From positions 1 to 64,000 of the forward strand of contig JAJAGP010000228.1 of the NCBI GenBank assembly GCA_025084515.1: a DNA stretch of 64,000 nt. The letters run 5' to 3'. Position 1 is the stretch's first letter. Each line of letters begins with the position of its first letter. The notes beneath the pieces were generated by a model. The model was not told the DNA's origin. It saw only the letters and a list, made by a program, of their open reading frames with translations, and searched no databases. Made by a program: the position numbers and the translations under genes. Below are positions 23,005 to 32,627 of this stretch, one piece after another. The DNA comes from Ancistrus triradiatus (lineage: Eukaryota > Chordata > Actinopteri > Siluriformes > Loricariidae).

Positions 23005-23400
23005 CTTATATCTAACATATATATAACATATAACATATGTATATATAAAGGAAATTATATACGAAAAAAACATGAATATGGAAGTATATATAATCTTGGA
23101 GTTGTAAATAATGGAATGAATAATAAACATGAATAATTGGAATGAATAATAGCTAAAAGCTATTAACAATACTTATATGTGATTATGTGAAGTGCGGCAG
23201 TGAAACAGTGAGGTAGTTGTGGTGATTTATGTGTTAATGTCCTGATTAAGAGTCCTCACGGCCTGGGGAAAGAAACTCCTCCTCATTCTCTCTGTCTTGG
23301 TCTTGAGGGCACGATAGCACTTCCCAAACCTCAGCAGGGACAAGAGTCCATAATTGGGATGGCTTGGGTCCTTCACTATATTCCAGGACTTGGTACAGCA
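22720..23400 (-). mobile_element. 3' end of a non-LTR retrotransposon (LINE), - strand
   Basis: On the - strand, 23,386 down to 23,238 encodes WNIVKDPSHPNYGLLSLL, then FGKCYRALKTKTERMRRSFF and PQAVRTLNQD. This is the conserved C-terminal tail found in several fish LINE reverse transcriptase proteins. The downstream part (towards 22,720) is a 3' UTR-like region with TTATTTGTCACATATATGG and AGTGAAATATTTCTGTGCAA, interrupted by an AT array. The reverse transcriptase itself is absent. The clade (L2 or Rex1-like) cannot be decided from this tail. Confidence 0.6.
22948..23013. repeat. 66-bp perfect palindrome with AT core
   Basis: The arms AGATATAAGAAAT (22,948-22,960) and ATTTCTTATATCT (23,001-23,013) flank 40 bases of alternating AT, so the whole 66 bp is self-complementary. 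It lies inside the LINE 3' region. Confidence 0.9.
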
Positions 23401-23411
23401 GTTAACACTGG

Positions 23412-23850
23412 CTAGGGAAGCTACGGAAAGCTATTACCGATTAGGGAAGCTACGGAAAGCTAGAACCGGCTGGGGGAGCTACGGAAAACTAAAACCAGCT
23501 AGGGAAGCTACAGAAAGATATAAGGGAAGCTACAGAAAGCTATACCAGCTAAGGGAAGCTACAGAAAACTATACCGGCTAAGGGAAGCTAGAGGAAGCTA
23601 TAAGGGAAGCTACAGAAAGCTATAAGGGAAGCTACAGAAAGCTATAACGGAAGCTACAGAAAGCTATACCGGCAAAGGGAAACTACAGAAAACTATATCG
23701 GCTAAGGGAAGCTACAGAAAGCTATAAGAGAAGCTACAGAAAGCTATACCGGCAAAGGGAAGCTACAGAAAGCTATAAAAGAAGCTACAGAAAGCTATAC
23801 CGGCAAAGGGAAGCTACAGAAAACTATACCGGCTAAGGGAAGCTACTTGT
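23412..23850 (+). repeat. Minisatellite with two unit lengths (AAGCTACAGAAAGCTATA)
   Basis: About 16 units built on AAGCTACAGAAAGCTATA. Long units (about 30 bp) add CCGGCTAAGGG or CCGGCAAAGGG. Short units (about 22 bp) add only AGGG or AAAG-like ends. Long and short units alternate irregularly. The open frame 23,354-23,581 through it is a by-product of the repeat and has no gene context. Confidence 0.9.
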
Positions 23851-23852
23851 TT

Positions 23853-23980
23853 CATTCAACCATAGAACATGGTCCTAGTCAAAGTTCCAGCAGCATTTAG
23901 CAAACTCCAGGTCCTTAGGTGTGTGATTAGATGACAGGAAAAGTTTTTTTTCTTGGCAACATTCCAAAGAGTCATTGCTA
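23853..23980 (-). mobile_element. Fragment of a Tc1-like transposase, - strand
   Basis: Read on the - strand, this gives LSSNHTPKDLEFAKCCWNF, then DHVLWLNETS. It is a degraded form of the Tc1 segment in which LEFAKRH is followed by VLWSDETK. The catalytic Asp of SDETK is changed to Asn. Only about 130 bp remain. It looks like the same lineage as the fragment in rnd3 intron 1 (59,745-59,925), which covers the segment just before it. Confidence 0.55.
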
Positions 23981-24049
23981 AAACTGGATAATCAGACGGC
24001 AACAAAGCCAAGAGGGATTATGTGATATACCTAGCCTAGTCTAGCCTAT

Positions 24050-24500
24050 GTTGTCACAACTAAGGGTCAAGAGCAACCCGACATCCCAGACAATCAAAAA
24101 CTCTTTGACAATGAAATCCCGGCTCTGCCCTTGGTCTAAGACAAGGATGCACAACCCTGGACAATAGAGGACTGAAGCCCAGACAAGGCCCCACACACCT
24201 GACCCAACAACAGCTTGTTACCAGGCCAAAGGGCATGAAAGAGCAGACAGACCAGACATGACCCCACATTCCAGCCCCAGAAAAAGAACCATGTATCCCA
24301 GTGAAACTCTATATAAGTAGTTATGTTTTTAATTTACACTTAAAGACTGGAAGTCTGTCTGTGTCTTGAACAGAGGTGTCATAGCTGTGAAAGATTTTCT
24401 GAGAACGTTCTTCCCCCTGGTGTGACTTCTAGCAGTTCAAAGGAGTTCTGCAACTTGTGAATAAACCAGACATGCTGGGATATAAAATTTAGTCAGTTCA
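24050..24500 (+). other. Possible solo LTR; otherwise unassigned
   Basis: TGTTGTCACAACTAAGGG at the left is followed by C- and A-rich DNA with repeated AGACA-type words. A TATA-like TCTATATAAGTA follows at about 24,309, and about 150 bases later a poly(A) signal AATAAA (24,460). This order (U3-like, TATA, AATAAA) suits an LTR of retroviral or Ty3 type. I cannot define a right end or a target duplication, so this is a weak call. Confidence 0.3.
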
Positions 24501-24539
24501 CTCAGATATTGCAGAGGCTACTGTATGTACATTTTTTTT

Positions 24540-25240
24540 ACAGTGACAAAATTGTGAACCCTTTATTATTGTTTTAATTGTTGGATAAATATGATGTAAA
24601 ACATTATCAGATTTTCACACACATCCTAAAGGTAGATAAAGAGAACCCAGTTAAACAAATGAGACAAAATCTTATACTTGGTCACATATTTATTGAGGAA
24701 AATGATCAAATGTTTCATATCTGTGAATGACAAAAGTATGTGAATTCCTAGGATTGGAAATTAATTTGAAGGTGAAATTGCAGAGGTTTTCATTCAATGG
24801 GATGGTGACCAGGTTTCAGTGGGTGATTTTTGTTTTTAAAGAACAGGCGTATCTATCAAAATCTGATCTTCACAACACGTTTGTGGAACTGTATCATGGC
24901 ATGGACAAAGAAGATTTCTGAGGACCTCAGAAAATGAGCTGTTGCTGCAAAATGTTACAAAATCATCTCTAAAGAGTTTGAACTCCATCAATCCACAGTC
25001 ACAGAGATTTTCTACAAATGAAGTAAATCCACGACCATTGTTTCCCTTCCAAGGAAAAGTCAAACAACAATGATGACTCAAAGAATACAGCTTGTAACAG
25101 TCCACGTGATCAAAGAGTATCACTGGTTCTAAGCAACTAAGACCCAGACTTTTATACATGCTGATGTTAAGGTTCATGAATTCACCAATAGGAGATAAAT
25201 GAACAAGAATGGTGTGCATGGTAGGATTGCAGAGAGAAAG
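24540..25240 (+). mobile_element. Truncated Tc1-like transposon, copy d
   Basis: It begins at a degraded tip (CAGTGACAAAATTGTGAACC) and follows the Tc1 5' region, with words such as AAACATTATCAGATTTTCAC and AAGAGAACCCAGTTAAACAA. The transposase start is visible at about 24,895 (ATGGCATGGACAAAGAAGAT). The helix-turn-helix region follows with frameshifts. Homology stops near 25,240 (TGTGCATGGTAGGATTGCAG), so the catalytic domain and 3' tip are missing. Confidence 0.82.
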
Positions 25241-25475
25241 CCTATGATAAGTTTAGAAATTTTACAAAGTTGAATAAATCTGAATAAATGTGAGATGCAA
25301 GTTTTTTTTGTTTTGTTTTGTTTTGTTTTTGTTTTTTTACTGGGCATTACAGAACAGTCATTAATTCTTTAAGTAAGCATGTATGAAATAGACCAATTTT
25401 GTTTTGTTTGTTTATTTGGCCATTTTAGCAACAGACACAAGGTTAAATTGACGTACAAGATTGCTTCAAAGCTAG

Positions 25476-25478
<3 letters not shown>
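25241..25478. other. Spacer with (TTTTG)n tract
   Basis: A TTTTG pentanucleotide tract lies at about 25,300-25,338. Nothing else is recognisable. Confidence 0.6.

Positions 25479-25538
<60 letters not shown>
25479..25538. repeat. (AT)n microsatellite
   Basis: An uninterrupted alternating AT run of about 60 bases. It truncates the pol region of the Ty3/Gypsy element that follows. Confidence 0.95.
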
Positions 25539-25542
<4 letters not shown>

Positions 25543-25549
25543 CTCCTAG

Positions 25550-26650
25550 AGGGACATGTACATATATACATAGGCTGCCACCTTCCTGAAGTCCCGGATA
25601 AAGCGGCAGTAGAAGTTGGCAAACCCCAGGAAGCATTGCAGCTCTTTGCATCACAAAGAGATGGTTTTCCAGGAGGCGGGCGAGCACCAGTCTGATGTGC
25701 TTGGTGTGTTCCTGGAGAGAGGAAGAGAATATTAATATATTGTCCAGGTACACAAACACAAACCGATTGATGACATTCCGAAGCACATCATTGACTAGTG
25801 GCTGGAAGACTGCTGGGTCTCCAGGTGGTATGTGTTCCGGAGGTACAGCTTTGTGAAGAGGAACCTTGGAGGAGGTTGAAGGCTGAGGAGAGCAGTGGCA
25901 ACGGGTAGCGGCTGCGTTTGGTGATAGCATTCAACCCACGATAGTCGATACAGGGCCATAGGGAGCCCCCCTTCTTGGTCATGAAGAAGAAGCCGGCCCC
26001 CAACAGCCCAACGGCTGGATGAGCCCTGCCACAAGACTCTCCAAAATGTTCTCCTCCATGGCTCACGTTCCTCGTGGGTTAGCTGGAAGAGGTGGCCGGT
26101 GGGCAGTGGCGCGCCAGGGAGGAGGTCGATGCCACAGTCGTAAGGTCAATGGGGCAGCAAATCCCGAGCACGGTCCTTGCTGAAAACCCTGCCGAAGTCA
26201 TGGTATGGCTGGGGCACCATGGACAGGTCCGCAGGGTCTTCGGGCTGAGAAGTGCAAGGGAGGCCATTGGTGATGGGGACATCTGGTGTAAGGCAGTGCA
26301 GGTGGCAGAATTCGCTCCAACCGGTGATTTGCCCCATCCTCCAGTCGATGGCCAGGTTATGATGGGCCAGCCAAGTTTTGGCCGAGGTCCAGAGGGGTCT
26401 TGGGAGGGCAAATAACGGCAAAGGACAGCGTCTCCCGGTGGTTCCCTGAGATGACGAGCCAGATGGGGACCATGTGGTGGGTTTACTAGAAGACGGCCAT
26501 CCAAGGCATGAACCCATGTAGGGAGTCGAGCTGGGACATGAGTCCTTCGTACATGTGGTTTTCTTTGGCCAAAGAGGCGACCAGGGCGTGCACCAGGTGA
26601 ATGGACCCAGGGAGGCAGAGGGTGGTCGGCTGGGTGAGATATGTCCATTC
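25550..26650 (-). pseudogene. Ty3/Gypsy pol start: protease region and partial reverse transcriptase, broken
   Basis: The linker and protease region (26,079-26,648) is heavily shifted, with THVPARLPTWVHALDGRLLV recognisable by comparison with the 31-kb element. The reverse transcriptase follows with LLGAGFFFMTKKGGSLWPCI and DYRGLNAITK (25,788-26,066). After a shift come PAVFQPLVNDVLRNVINRF and VFVYLDNILIFSSS (25,472-25,930). The catalytic motif is YLDN instead of YLDD, so one of the two essential Asp residues is changed. The frame then degrades and runs into the AT array. It is dead. Confidence 0.85.
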
Positions 26651-26729
26651 AGATTGTGGGGGACTTGCAGATGGACTCGCCAGGGCCCCCAGATTTACTG
26701 GCGAGTCTCTCCTTTTGGGCAGCGAGGAC

Positions 26730-27342
26730 AGGTAGAGACGGAGTGCCTGGACTGGCCACGTTACATGCAGAGGCCCTTCTTGGTCCTACGGGCACGCTCC
26801 TCCTGGGAAAGCCGAGCCTGGCCCAGCTGCATGGGCTCTGGATCATCAACAGTGTCAGGGCTGTTAATGGGTGGAAGTGGGAGTCCCAACCCAGCGGGAC
26901 CCGGGCTGCCTGGACTGGACCGGAGGCCCTCTCCAACCTGCGTGCGTGCATGCGCCGGTCTTGGTGGATGGCCAATTCCACCAATGTCTGCACGGACCGC
27001 TAACTCGTCCTTGAGTCGCTCTGACAGGCCCGACCGGAAGGCCTTGCGGAGTGCGGGGTCATTCCAGCCAGCGTCCGTGACCAACAACCAGAACTCTAAC
27101 GCATAGTCAGCAACGATGCGGGAGCCCTGTCAAAAGCCATAGAGGTGACTCGACGCCGCTTCACCCTGGCTCAGGTGGTCAAAGATCGCCCTGAACTGCT
27201 GGCTGAAGTCGGCGTACGAGATTTTCTCAAGAGCACTCTGGGAGAGCACAGCCTCAGCCGAAGTCAAGGTTCTACCCCAGAGGCCAATGACGTAAGCAAC
27301 CTTATTGGCATGCATTATTGGCAGTACTCTTTGCTCTCCCAC
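26730..27342 (-). pseudogene. Ty3/Gypsy gag, broken
   Basis: The - strand shows VAYVIGLWGRTLTSAEAVLS, then YADFSQQFRAIFDHLSQGEA (27,130-27,342), the capsid-like core of chromovirus gag. After a stop and shift it continues with LRKAFRSGLSERLKDELAVR (26,761-27,087) and EPMQLGQARLSQEERARRTK. The zinc-knuckle Cys residues that normally follow are lost through a stop after GLCM. A full gag packages the element's RNA. This one cannot. Confidence 0.82.
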
Positions 27343-27345
27343 ACT

Positions 27346-28073
27346 GTGCCCATAAGTTCAGCATCTCTCCTTGTCCACTTCACATCAACTTCTGAACGCT
27401 GTGCATAGTGTTGATCTAGGGTGTTGTGTTTATAAAGCCTTTATAAAAACAACAAGGTTACCTATATCAATATCTATTGGAGTTATGCTTAAGACTTAAA
27501 CAGCTCTTGCTCATTTTCAGAGTGAATATTATATACACTTACAATTAAAGTCTTATCTGTTGAAAGTACTAAGCAGGAAAGAAATTAAGCAAATCTCCTC
27601 AAAATAAGATCACAAAGGGAGATACATAGTGATAGGCTGAAAAAGTGTAATGATTTTTCTTACATGATGCTGGGTCACCAACATTAAGAATAAACAATTC
27701 AAACATATTTTATAAGTAGATATATACCAGTAAATTCAAAGTCTGTTAAAACTGTTTCTTCTACTTCTCCACCGGTATTAAGACATGGGTTTTGAAGATA
27801 ACTATATCCAGAAGTTGCGGATTTGTTTAAAGCTAAATGTTCAGCACAGCTAGTCCAAATTTCAACAAAACATAATGTATGAAAATAGTATCAATAACAA
27901 TTTCATTTACAATAGGTTCTTTAGTTCCAACTGATGTAATTCAGGTAATCCTAGTCTGAGTTTAAGATAATTAGTTATTAGAAATATTTGTGTTTATAGA
28001 AATGCATTTACAAAAACAAACTTTCTGAGCATATTTATGCTTTCCAACCATATGGGGATGCAAGATGTTGTTA
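27346..28073. other. No recognisable feature
   Basis: Non-coding AT-rich spacer between the two Ty3/Gypsy elements. I see nothing in it that I can support. Confidence 0.5.
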
Positions 28074-28279
28074 CGGGTCCTCCCAGGATTGTGCTAATCC
28101 GCGACACTGGGAGGCAGTTTTGACCGCGTTGTTCGTGGTGCTCCACCGGACAGCAGAGCATCGAAAGAAGCTAGCTGTTATGTGGGATCTAGGATCCCAC
28201 CAGAGAATTTTCAAAAGAACCCAAATTGCAGGCCAACAGACAAGCCAAGGCAATGACGTAAGGTAAAATGAATGGTTTA
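28074..28279 (-). other. Possible LTR remnant next to Ty3/Gypsy element 2
   Basis: It begins TGTTACGGGTCCTCCCAGGA and is moderately GC-rich. It sits where the 3' LTR of the - strand Gypsy element should lie. The start resembles that of the insertion at 38,091 (TGTTACGGGTTCGCCAGGAT). No partner LTR is visible at the other end (32.15 kb), so the call rests on position and the TGTTACGGG start. Confidence 0.35.
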
Positions 28280-28439
28280 TTAATTAACCAAATAAGATGT
28301 GTAAGTGAAAAGGCCCGAGGAAGAGACAGGTTTGACCTGCAAAACGTGAAAACAAGGGTGAATGCGCATGGTTTTAGGTAACTTTAACCGGATGCATGAC
28401 GGATTAATTACCTTGGTGATGGAAAATGGACCAATATAC

Positions 28440-29363
28440 CTAGCTATACTTCCTGGACTCGACGTGGAGCAGAATGTTGCACGCCGAGAGCCAGACGTGA
28501 GGAGCGAAGGAGGGTGCAGGTCTTCGGTGACGGTTGGCTGAGCACTGGGCAGCACCATGGGCCTTGAGGAGAGCCGTCCTGGTGATGTCCCAGATTCTGT
28601 GGCAGCGGTGGAGGTGGTGGTCGACGGAAGGGACCGCCACTTCGGCTTCCAGGTCCGGGAAGAGAGGTGGAAGGTAGCCCAAGGAGGCCTCGAAAGGAGA
28701 ATTGCCCGTGGCGGAGTTAGTGAGGGTGTTATGCGCATACTCTGCCCAGGCCAGCTGGTTGCTCCACTTGGAGGGATCCTTGGCAGACAGGCACCTCAGA
28801 GTGACCTCTATCTCCTGGTTGGCCTGCTCGGCTTGCCCGTTGGACTCTGGATGGAACCTGGATGTCAGGCTGACTTTGGCCCCGAGGGACTTACAGAAGG
28901 ACCTCCAGACTTGCGAGACGAATTGGGGCCCCCAGTCTGAGACAATGTCCGAGGGAATGCCGTGGATCTTGAAAACCTGGTTCACCAAGATGTCGGCCAT
29001 CTCGGATGCTGAGGGGAGTTTAGGCAGGGCAATGAGGCGGACCACCTTGGAGAAGCGATCCACCACCGTCAGGATCACCGTGTTCCCCTCGGACTCAGGG
29101 AGCCCCGTGATGAAGTCAGTCGCAATGTGACTCCAGGGACGTCCGGGGATGGAGAGCGGGTGCAGGAGCCCGGCAGGGGCCTGGTGAGAGCTCTTGCTGC
29201 AGGAGAACGTCGGGCAGGCAGCCACGAATTCTCTCACATCGGAGTCCATTGCCGGCAACCAGAAGTGGCGAAGGAGGGCCAAGGTTCGGTGGTATCCCAG
29301 GTGGCCGACAAATTTGGACTCGTGGCCCCACTGGAGAGCTGCGTACCGAGCCGAGGCTTGCAC
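28440..29363 (-). pseudogene. Ty3/Gypsy integrase, largely intact
   Basis: A 307-codon open frame. The N-terminal zinc-binding domain is partly present (GHLGYHRTLALLRHFWLP, then CPTFSCSK, with one Cys of the HHCC pattern probably changed). The catalytic core has WSHIATDFITGLPESEGNTV (first Asp), GIPSDIVSDWGPQFVSQVW (second Asp) and FHPESNGQAEQANQEIE with the Glu, so the DDE triad is complete. Then come WAEYAHNTLTNSATGNSPFE and ASLGYLPPLFP. After a shift, RYIGPFSITKVINPSCIRLK (28,280-28,460) follows as the Gypsy C-terminal domain. It is the least decayed pol domain in the window. Confidence 0.92.
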
Positions 29364-29457
29364 ATAGAGGCGGCCAGGTGGTCCACCCAGAGGGTCGGGA
29401 TCCGTTTCCTGTGCCTGCTTGATGACCTTCTGGACCTCCCGGGAATGAGGCAGTCAT

Positions 29458-30037
29458 CTAGCAGGATAGTGTCGACGGGTCTCTCTGGCCCCTCAGGGGC
29501 GAACTGGCGTGAGAGGGCATCGGGCTTGATGTTACGACTTCCAGGCTGGTAGGTGAGTGTGAAGTTAAAGTGGTCAAAAAAGAGGGCCCACCTGGCCTGC
29601 CTTGAGTCAAGACCTTGGCTGCCTGGATGTATGACAGGTTGCGGTGGTCGGTCCAGATGACGAAGGGCTGCTCCGAGCCCTCAAGCCAGTGTCTCCATTC
29701 TTTGAGCGCCAGCTTGACCGCCAACAGTTCACGGTTGCCAACGTCATAATTATGCTCCATCGGAGTGAGACGTTTTGAAAAGATGGTGCAGGGGTGTAGT
29801 CGATTATCCGGGGCTACGTGTTGGGACAGGATGGCCCCCACGCCGATGCTTCTATGAATTGCCTGCTGGGATCTGGCTGAAACAGGACTGGAGCTGTTGT
29901 GAACAGTGTCTTGAGTCTGCTGAATGCTGCGTCGGTCTCTGGTGTCCACTTGAATGGGGACTTCGTGGAAGTGAGCTGGGTGAGGGGGATCGCCACCTTG
30001 CTATAGTCCCGGACGAATGAGCAATAAAAGTTAGCAA
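29458..30037 (-). pseudogene. Ty3/Gypsy RNase H region
   Basis: The open part is 29,458-29,949. It contains the start of the domain (GVGAILSQHVAPDNRLHPCT), IFSKRLTPMEHNYDVGNREL with the catalytic Glu, and WRHWLEGSEQPFVIWTDHRN with the catalytic Asp of TDH. The C-terminal part loses frame near YIQAAKVLTQGRPGG. RNase H removes the RNA strand during reverse transcription. It lies directly downstream of the broken reverse transcriptase. Confidence 0.88.
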
Positions 30038-30835
30038 TAAAAGAATCCCAGGAAGCGCTGAAGTTCTTTACGCCCTGAGGGTGTGAGCTACTCTGAGACT
30101 GCGTGAATCTTGGACGGGTCTGCCTTGATTCTCCCCCTCTGAATGACGAATCCCAGAAAACAGACAGTCTCCACATGGAATTCGCATTTCTCAGCCTTGA
30201 CAAACAAACAATTCTCCAGGAGATGAGTAAGCACCAGTCGGACATGCTTGGTGTGTTCCTCCCTGGACGGTGAGAAGATGAGGATGTCATCCAGCTACAT
30301 GAACACAAACCGGTTAAGGAAATCCCGAAGCACATCATTGACTAGTGCTTGGAAGACTGCCGGGGCATTGGTGAGACCGAAGATATTCAAAGTGCCCTAG
30401 AGGAGTGTTGAAGGCAGTCTTCCACTCGTCCCCTTCCTTTATGAGGACCAGATGGTAAGCATTCCGCAGGTCCAACTTGGTGAAAATGGAGGCCCCCTGG
30501 AGAAGGTTGAACGCCGACAAGGGCAGAGGCAGGGCATACCGGTTTTGCTTCGTGATACTGTTCAATCTACGATAATCGATACAAGGGCGGAGGGTCCCAT
30601 CCTTCTTCGAGACGAAGAAGAAACCGGCCCCCAGAGGTGAAGATGATGGTCGAATGAGCACTGCCTCCATGCAGTCGGCAATGTACTTCTCCATAGCCTC
30701 TCTCTCATCGCGACAGCTGGTACAGTCGACCGGAGGGCAACGGGGCACCCGGGAGCGGGTCGATAGTGCAATTGTAAGGCCTATGGGGAGGCAGTTCCCG
30801 GGCATGGTCTTTGCTGAACACCCGGCCAAGGTCAT
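29960..30835 (-). pseudogene. Ty3/Gypsy reverse transcriptase, catalytic motif interrupted by a stop
   Basis: The - strand shows GAGFFFVSKKDGTLRPCIDY and RRLNSITKQNRYALPLPL, then FTKLDLRNAYHLVLIKEGDE and WKTAFNTPLGHFEYL (30,335-30,835), the fingers and palm of the enzyme. After a shift the palm motif region is VFM-stop-LDDILIFSPS (near 30,290-30,310). The Tyr codon of YLDD has become TAG. Thumb remnants follow (KAEKCEFHVETVCFLGF near 30,170). Two catalytic Asp residues remain, but the stop kills the protein. Confidence 0.9.
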
Positions 30836-31391
30836 GGTAGAGAGAGGGGGACCTGGGAGAGGTCTGCAGGGTCTTTGGGCTGAGAAGCACGAGGAGGTTC
30901 CTTAGACTCAGGGACAGCTGAGGGCAGTTTTGGTGGCCGGGCTCACTCCAGGGCGTGATCCTGCCCTCCTTCCAGCAGATGGTAGGATTGTGGAGGGTCA
31001 GCCAAGGGTGTCCGAGGACCAGAGGAGTCTTGGGCGAATGGATCACCGCCAGAGGGATGACCTCCCGATGATTTCCAGAGACGATGAGGGGAATCGGGAG
31101 AGTGCGGTGGGTGATCTGCGCCAGGGAGCAGCCGTCCAAGGCATATACCCACTTGGGAGGCTCCAAGGCCTCCAGTTGGGTGTCGAGCTGGGCCGCGAGG
31201 TCTTGGTTGATAAGGTTCTCCTCCAAACCAGAGTCAATCAGGGCTTCGACTTGACGGGATGAACCAGGCAGGTAGAGGGTGGCAGGTAGCGTGAAGAAGG
31301 CACGGCCCCCATGAGGGAATTTTTGGTTGTTAGGGCTCGCCAGGACCCCCAGACTCACTGGCGAGCATCCTCTTTTGGGCAGAGCGAACAA
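30705..31391 (-). pseudogene. Ty3/Gypsy aspartic protease region, open
   Basis: A 228-codon open stretch on the - strand. The active-site triad region reads VEALIDSGLEENLINQDLAA, with DSG in place of the commoner DTG but within the family range. Downstream are WVYALDGCSLAQITHRTLP and TPLVLGHPWLTLHNPTICW, both typical of fish Gypsy pol between protease and reverse transcriptase. It ends in the linker PYNCTIDPLPGAPLPSGRLY. A frame change separates it from the reverse transcriptase that overlaps its end. Confidence 0.88.
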
Positions 31392-32130
31392 GAGGCAATG
31401 TCATGGCCAGGTTTACCGCAGTACAGGCAAAGCTGGTTTGCTCGACGTCGGGACCGTTCCTCCTTACTGAGCCGGGCGTGGCCCAACTGCATAGGTTCTG
31501 CATCTTGCTGGTCATCAGGGGCCGGGGACGATGAAAGGAGGTCGCCCGCCGCAATGGACCTGGTCCGAACCGAGGGAACCATCTGAACCGGACGCGAGGC
31601 CCTCTCCAACCGACGAGCATGTAAGCATCGGTCCAGGCGGATGGCCAGGTCTACCTGACCTTGCAGGTTCTCAGGCTCATCATGGGCCACAAGGTCATCC
31701 TTGAGGAGTTTGGTCAGGCCTGCCCGGAAAGCCTCGCACACTGCGAGGTCATTCCTGCCAGCATCCGCAGCCAATGACCAGAACTCCACAGCATAGTTAG
31801 AGACAGTGCGGGAGCCTTGTCGAAGGCCGATGAGGCCCCTCGATGTCATTTCGCCATGGCTAGGGTGGTCGAATACCACCCTGAACCGATGAACGAAATT
31901 GGCAAACGAGAGGTCCTCAAAAACCCCCTGGGAGAGCACGGCCTCAGCCCATATCAAGGCCTTACCCCGAAGGAGGAAAATGACTTAAGAGACATTAGAA
32001 GCATCGGAGACGAAGGCCATGGAATGCTGCTTGAAGACCAGGTCGCATTGCAGCAGGAACCCCTGGCATTTGGACAGGTCCCCGGGGATGGAGAGAGAAC
32101 GCTGAGAGAGAATGCTGACCACTGACGCAA
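31355..32130 (-). pseudogene. Ty3/Gypsy gag with intact zinc knuckle, one stop
   Basis: From about 32,100 downward the frame reads GDLSKCQGFLLQCDLVFKQH, then SMAFVSDASNVS, a TAA stop and VIFLLRGKALIWAEAVLSQG. The rest is open from 31,957: FVHRFRVVFDHPSHGEMTSR, then NYAVEFWSLAADAGRNDLAV, then EPMQLGHARLSKEERSRRRA. Near the end, LCLYCGKPGHDIASCSLC forms a complete CX2CX4HX4C zinc knuckle for RNA binding. One stop and an ill-defined N terminus are the visible defects. Confidence 0.9.
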
Positions 32131-32627
32131 GGATTGTGTGGGATCTGGCAACCCAGACCCACTAGCGCTGGTTTCTCACAGGACGCACGCTGTTTTGTAG
32201 CTGTTAGCAGTTTATTACCTTATACTATTTTAATTCTCGAACGCATGTGTATCGCATATATAGTACTTTTTACAACATCTAAATCATTTTCTTCTAGTAC
32301 CGGCGGATTATATTTTTCGCCGCTAATCGTCATTTAGTAACTTTACAGGTATACGGGCTTGTGTTTGCAGTAATTAGCCATTAGTTAATTACCAAAGTTG
32401 CGTCTTCTTTTGCAGTAATGTCAAAGCAGCCTTTTCCCACCTTCTTTTTTCTGAGACTTAGTTTTTTGTGACGTTTTGTATTAACGTTCCATCAACGCTT
32501 CAATCAAGCATTGCATTGGACCATCAGCTGAACCATATCTTCACTCGGCACCCCACAACACAACTCAAAGCTAAGTACCTTTAATTCATTAATTGTACTA
32601 ACATGGCATCTGCTGCGCTTCTTCCCT

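Larger units (their letters stand above)
25550..27345 (-). mobile_element. Ty3/Gypsy retrotransposon fragment 1
   Basis: Gag, protease-region and partial reverse transcriptase remnants lie in order on the - strand, from 27,342 down to 25,550. RNase H, integrase and both LTRs are missing. The left edge is the AT microsatellite. It resembles the larger element at 28.3-32.1 kb domain by domain but differs at many residues. It is therefore a separate insertion of a related lineage rather than a local duplicate. Confidence 0.88.
28280..32150 (-). mobile_element. Ty3/Gypsy retrotransposon 2, nearly complete internal region
   Basis: The - strand order is gag, protease, reverse transcriptase, RNase H, integrase, which is the Ty3/Gypsy order. 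It spans 3.87 kb. The 5' end (32.15 kb) stops at the start of gag without an LTR and abuts the L2 LINE. The integrase is the best-preserved part. Other domains carry a few stops and frameshifts. No chromodomain is visible after the integrase, where the frame ends at 28,280. Copy-and-paste movement via RNA would need all these domains, so this copy is dead. Confidence 0.93.

Noticed and set aside
23412..23850. CRISPR-like regular repeat array
   Set aside because: The repeats are adjacent with no unique spacers of constant length, and the genome is a fish genome. It is a minisatellite.
26555..27106. 183-codon + strand frame
   Set aside because: Antisense of the Ty3/Gypsy gag and protease remnants. 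It has no domain of its own.
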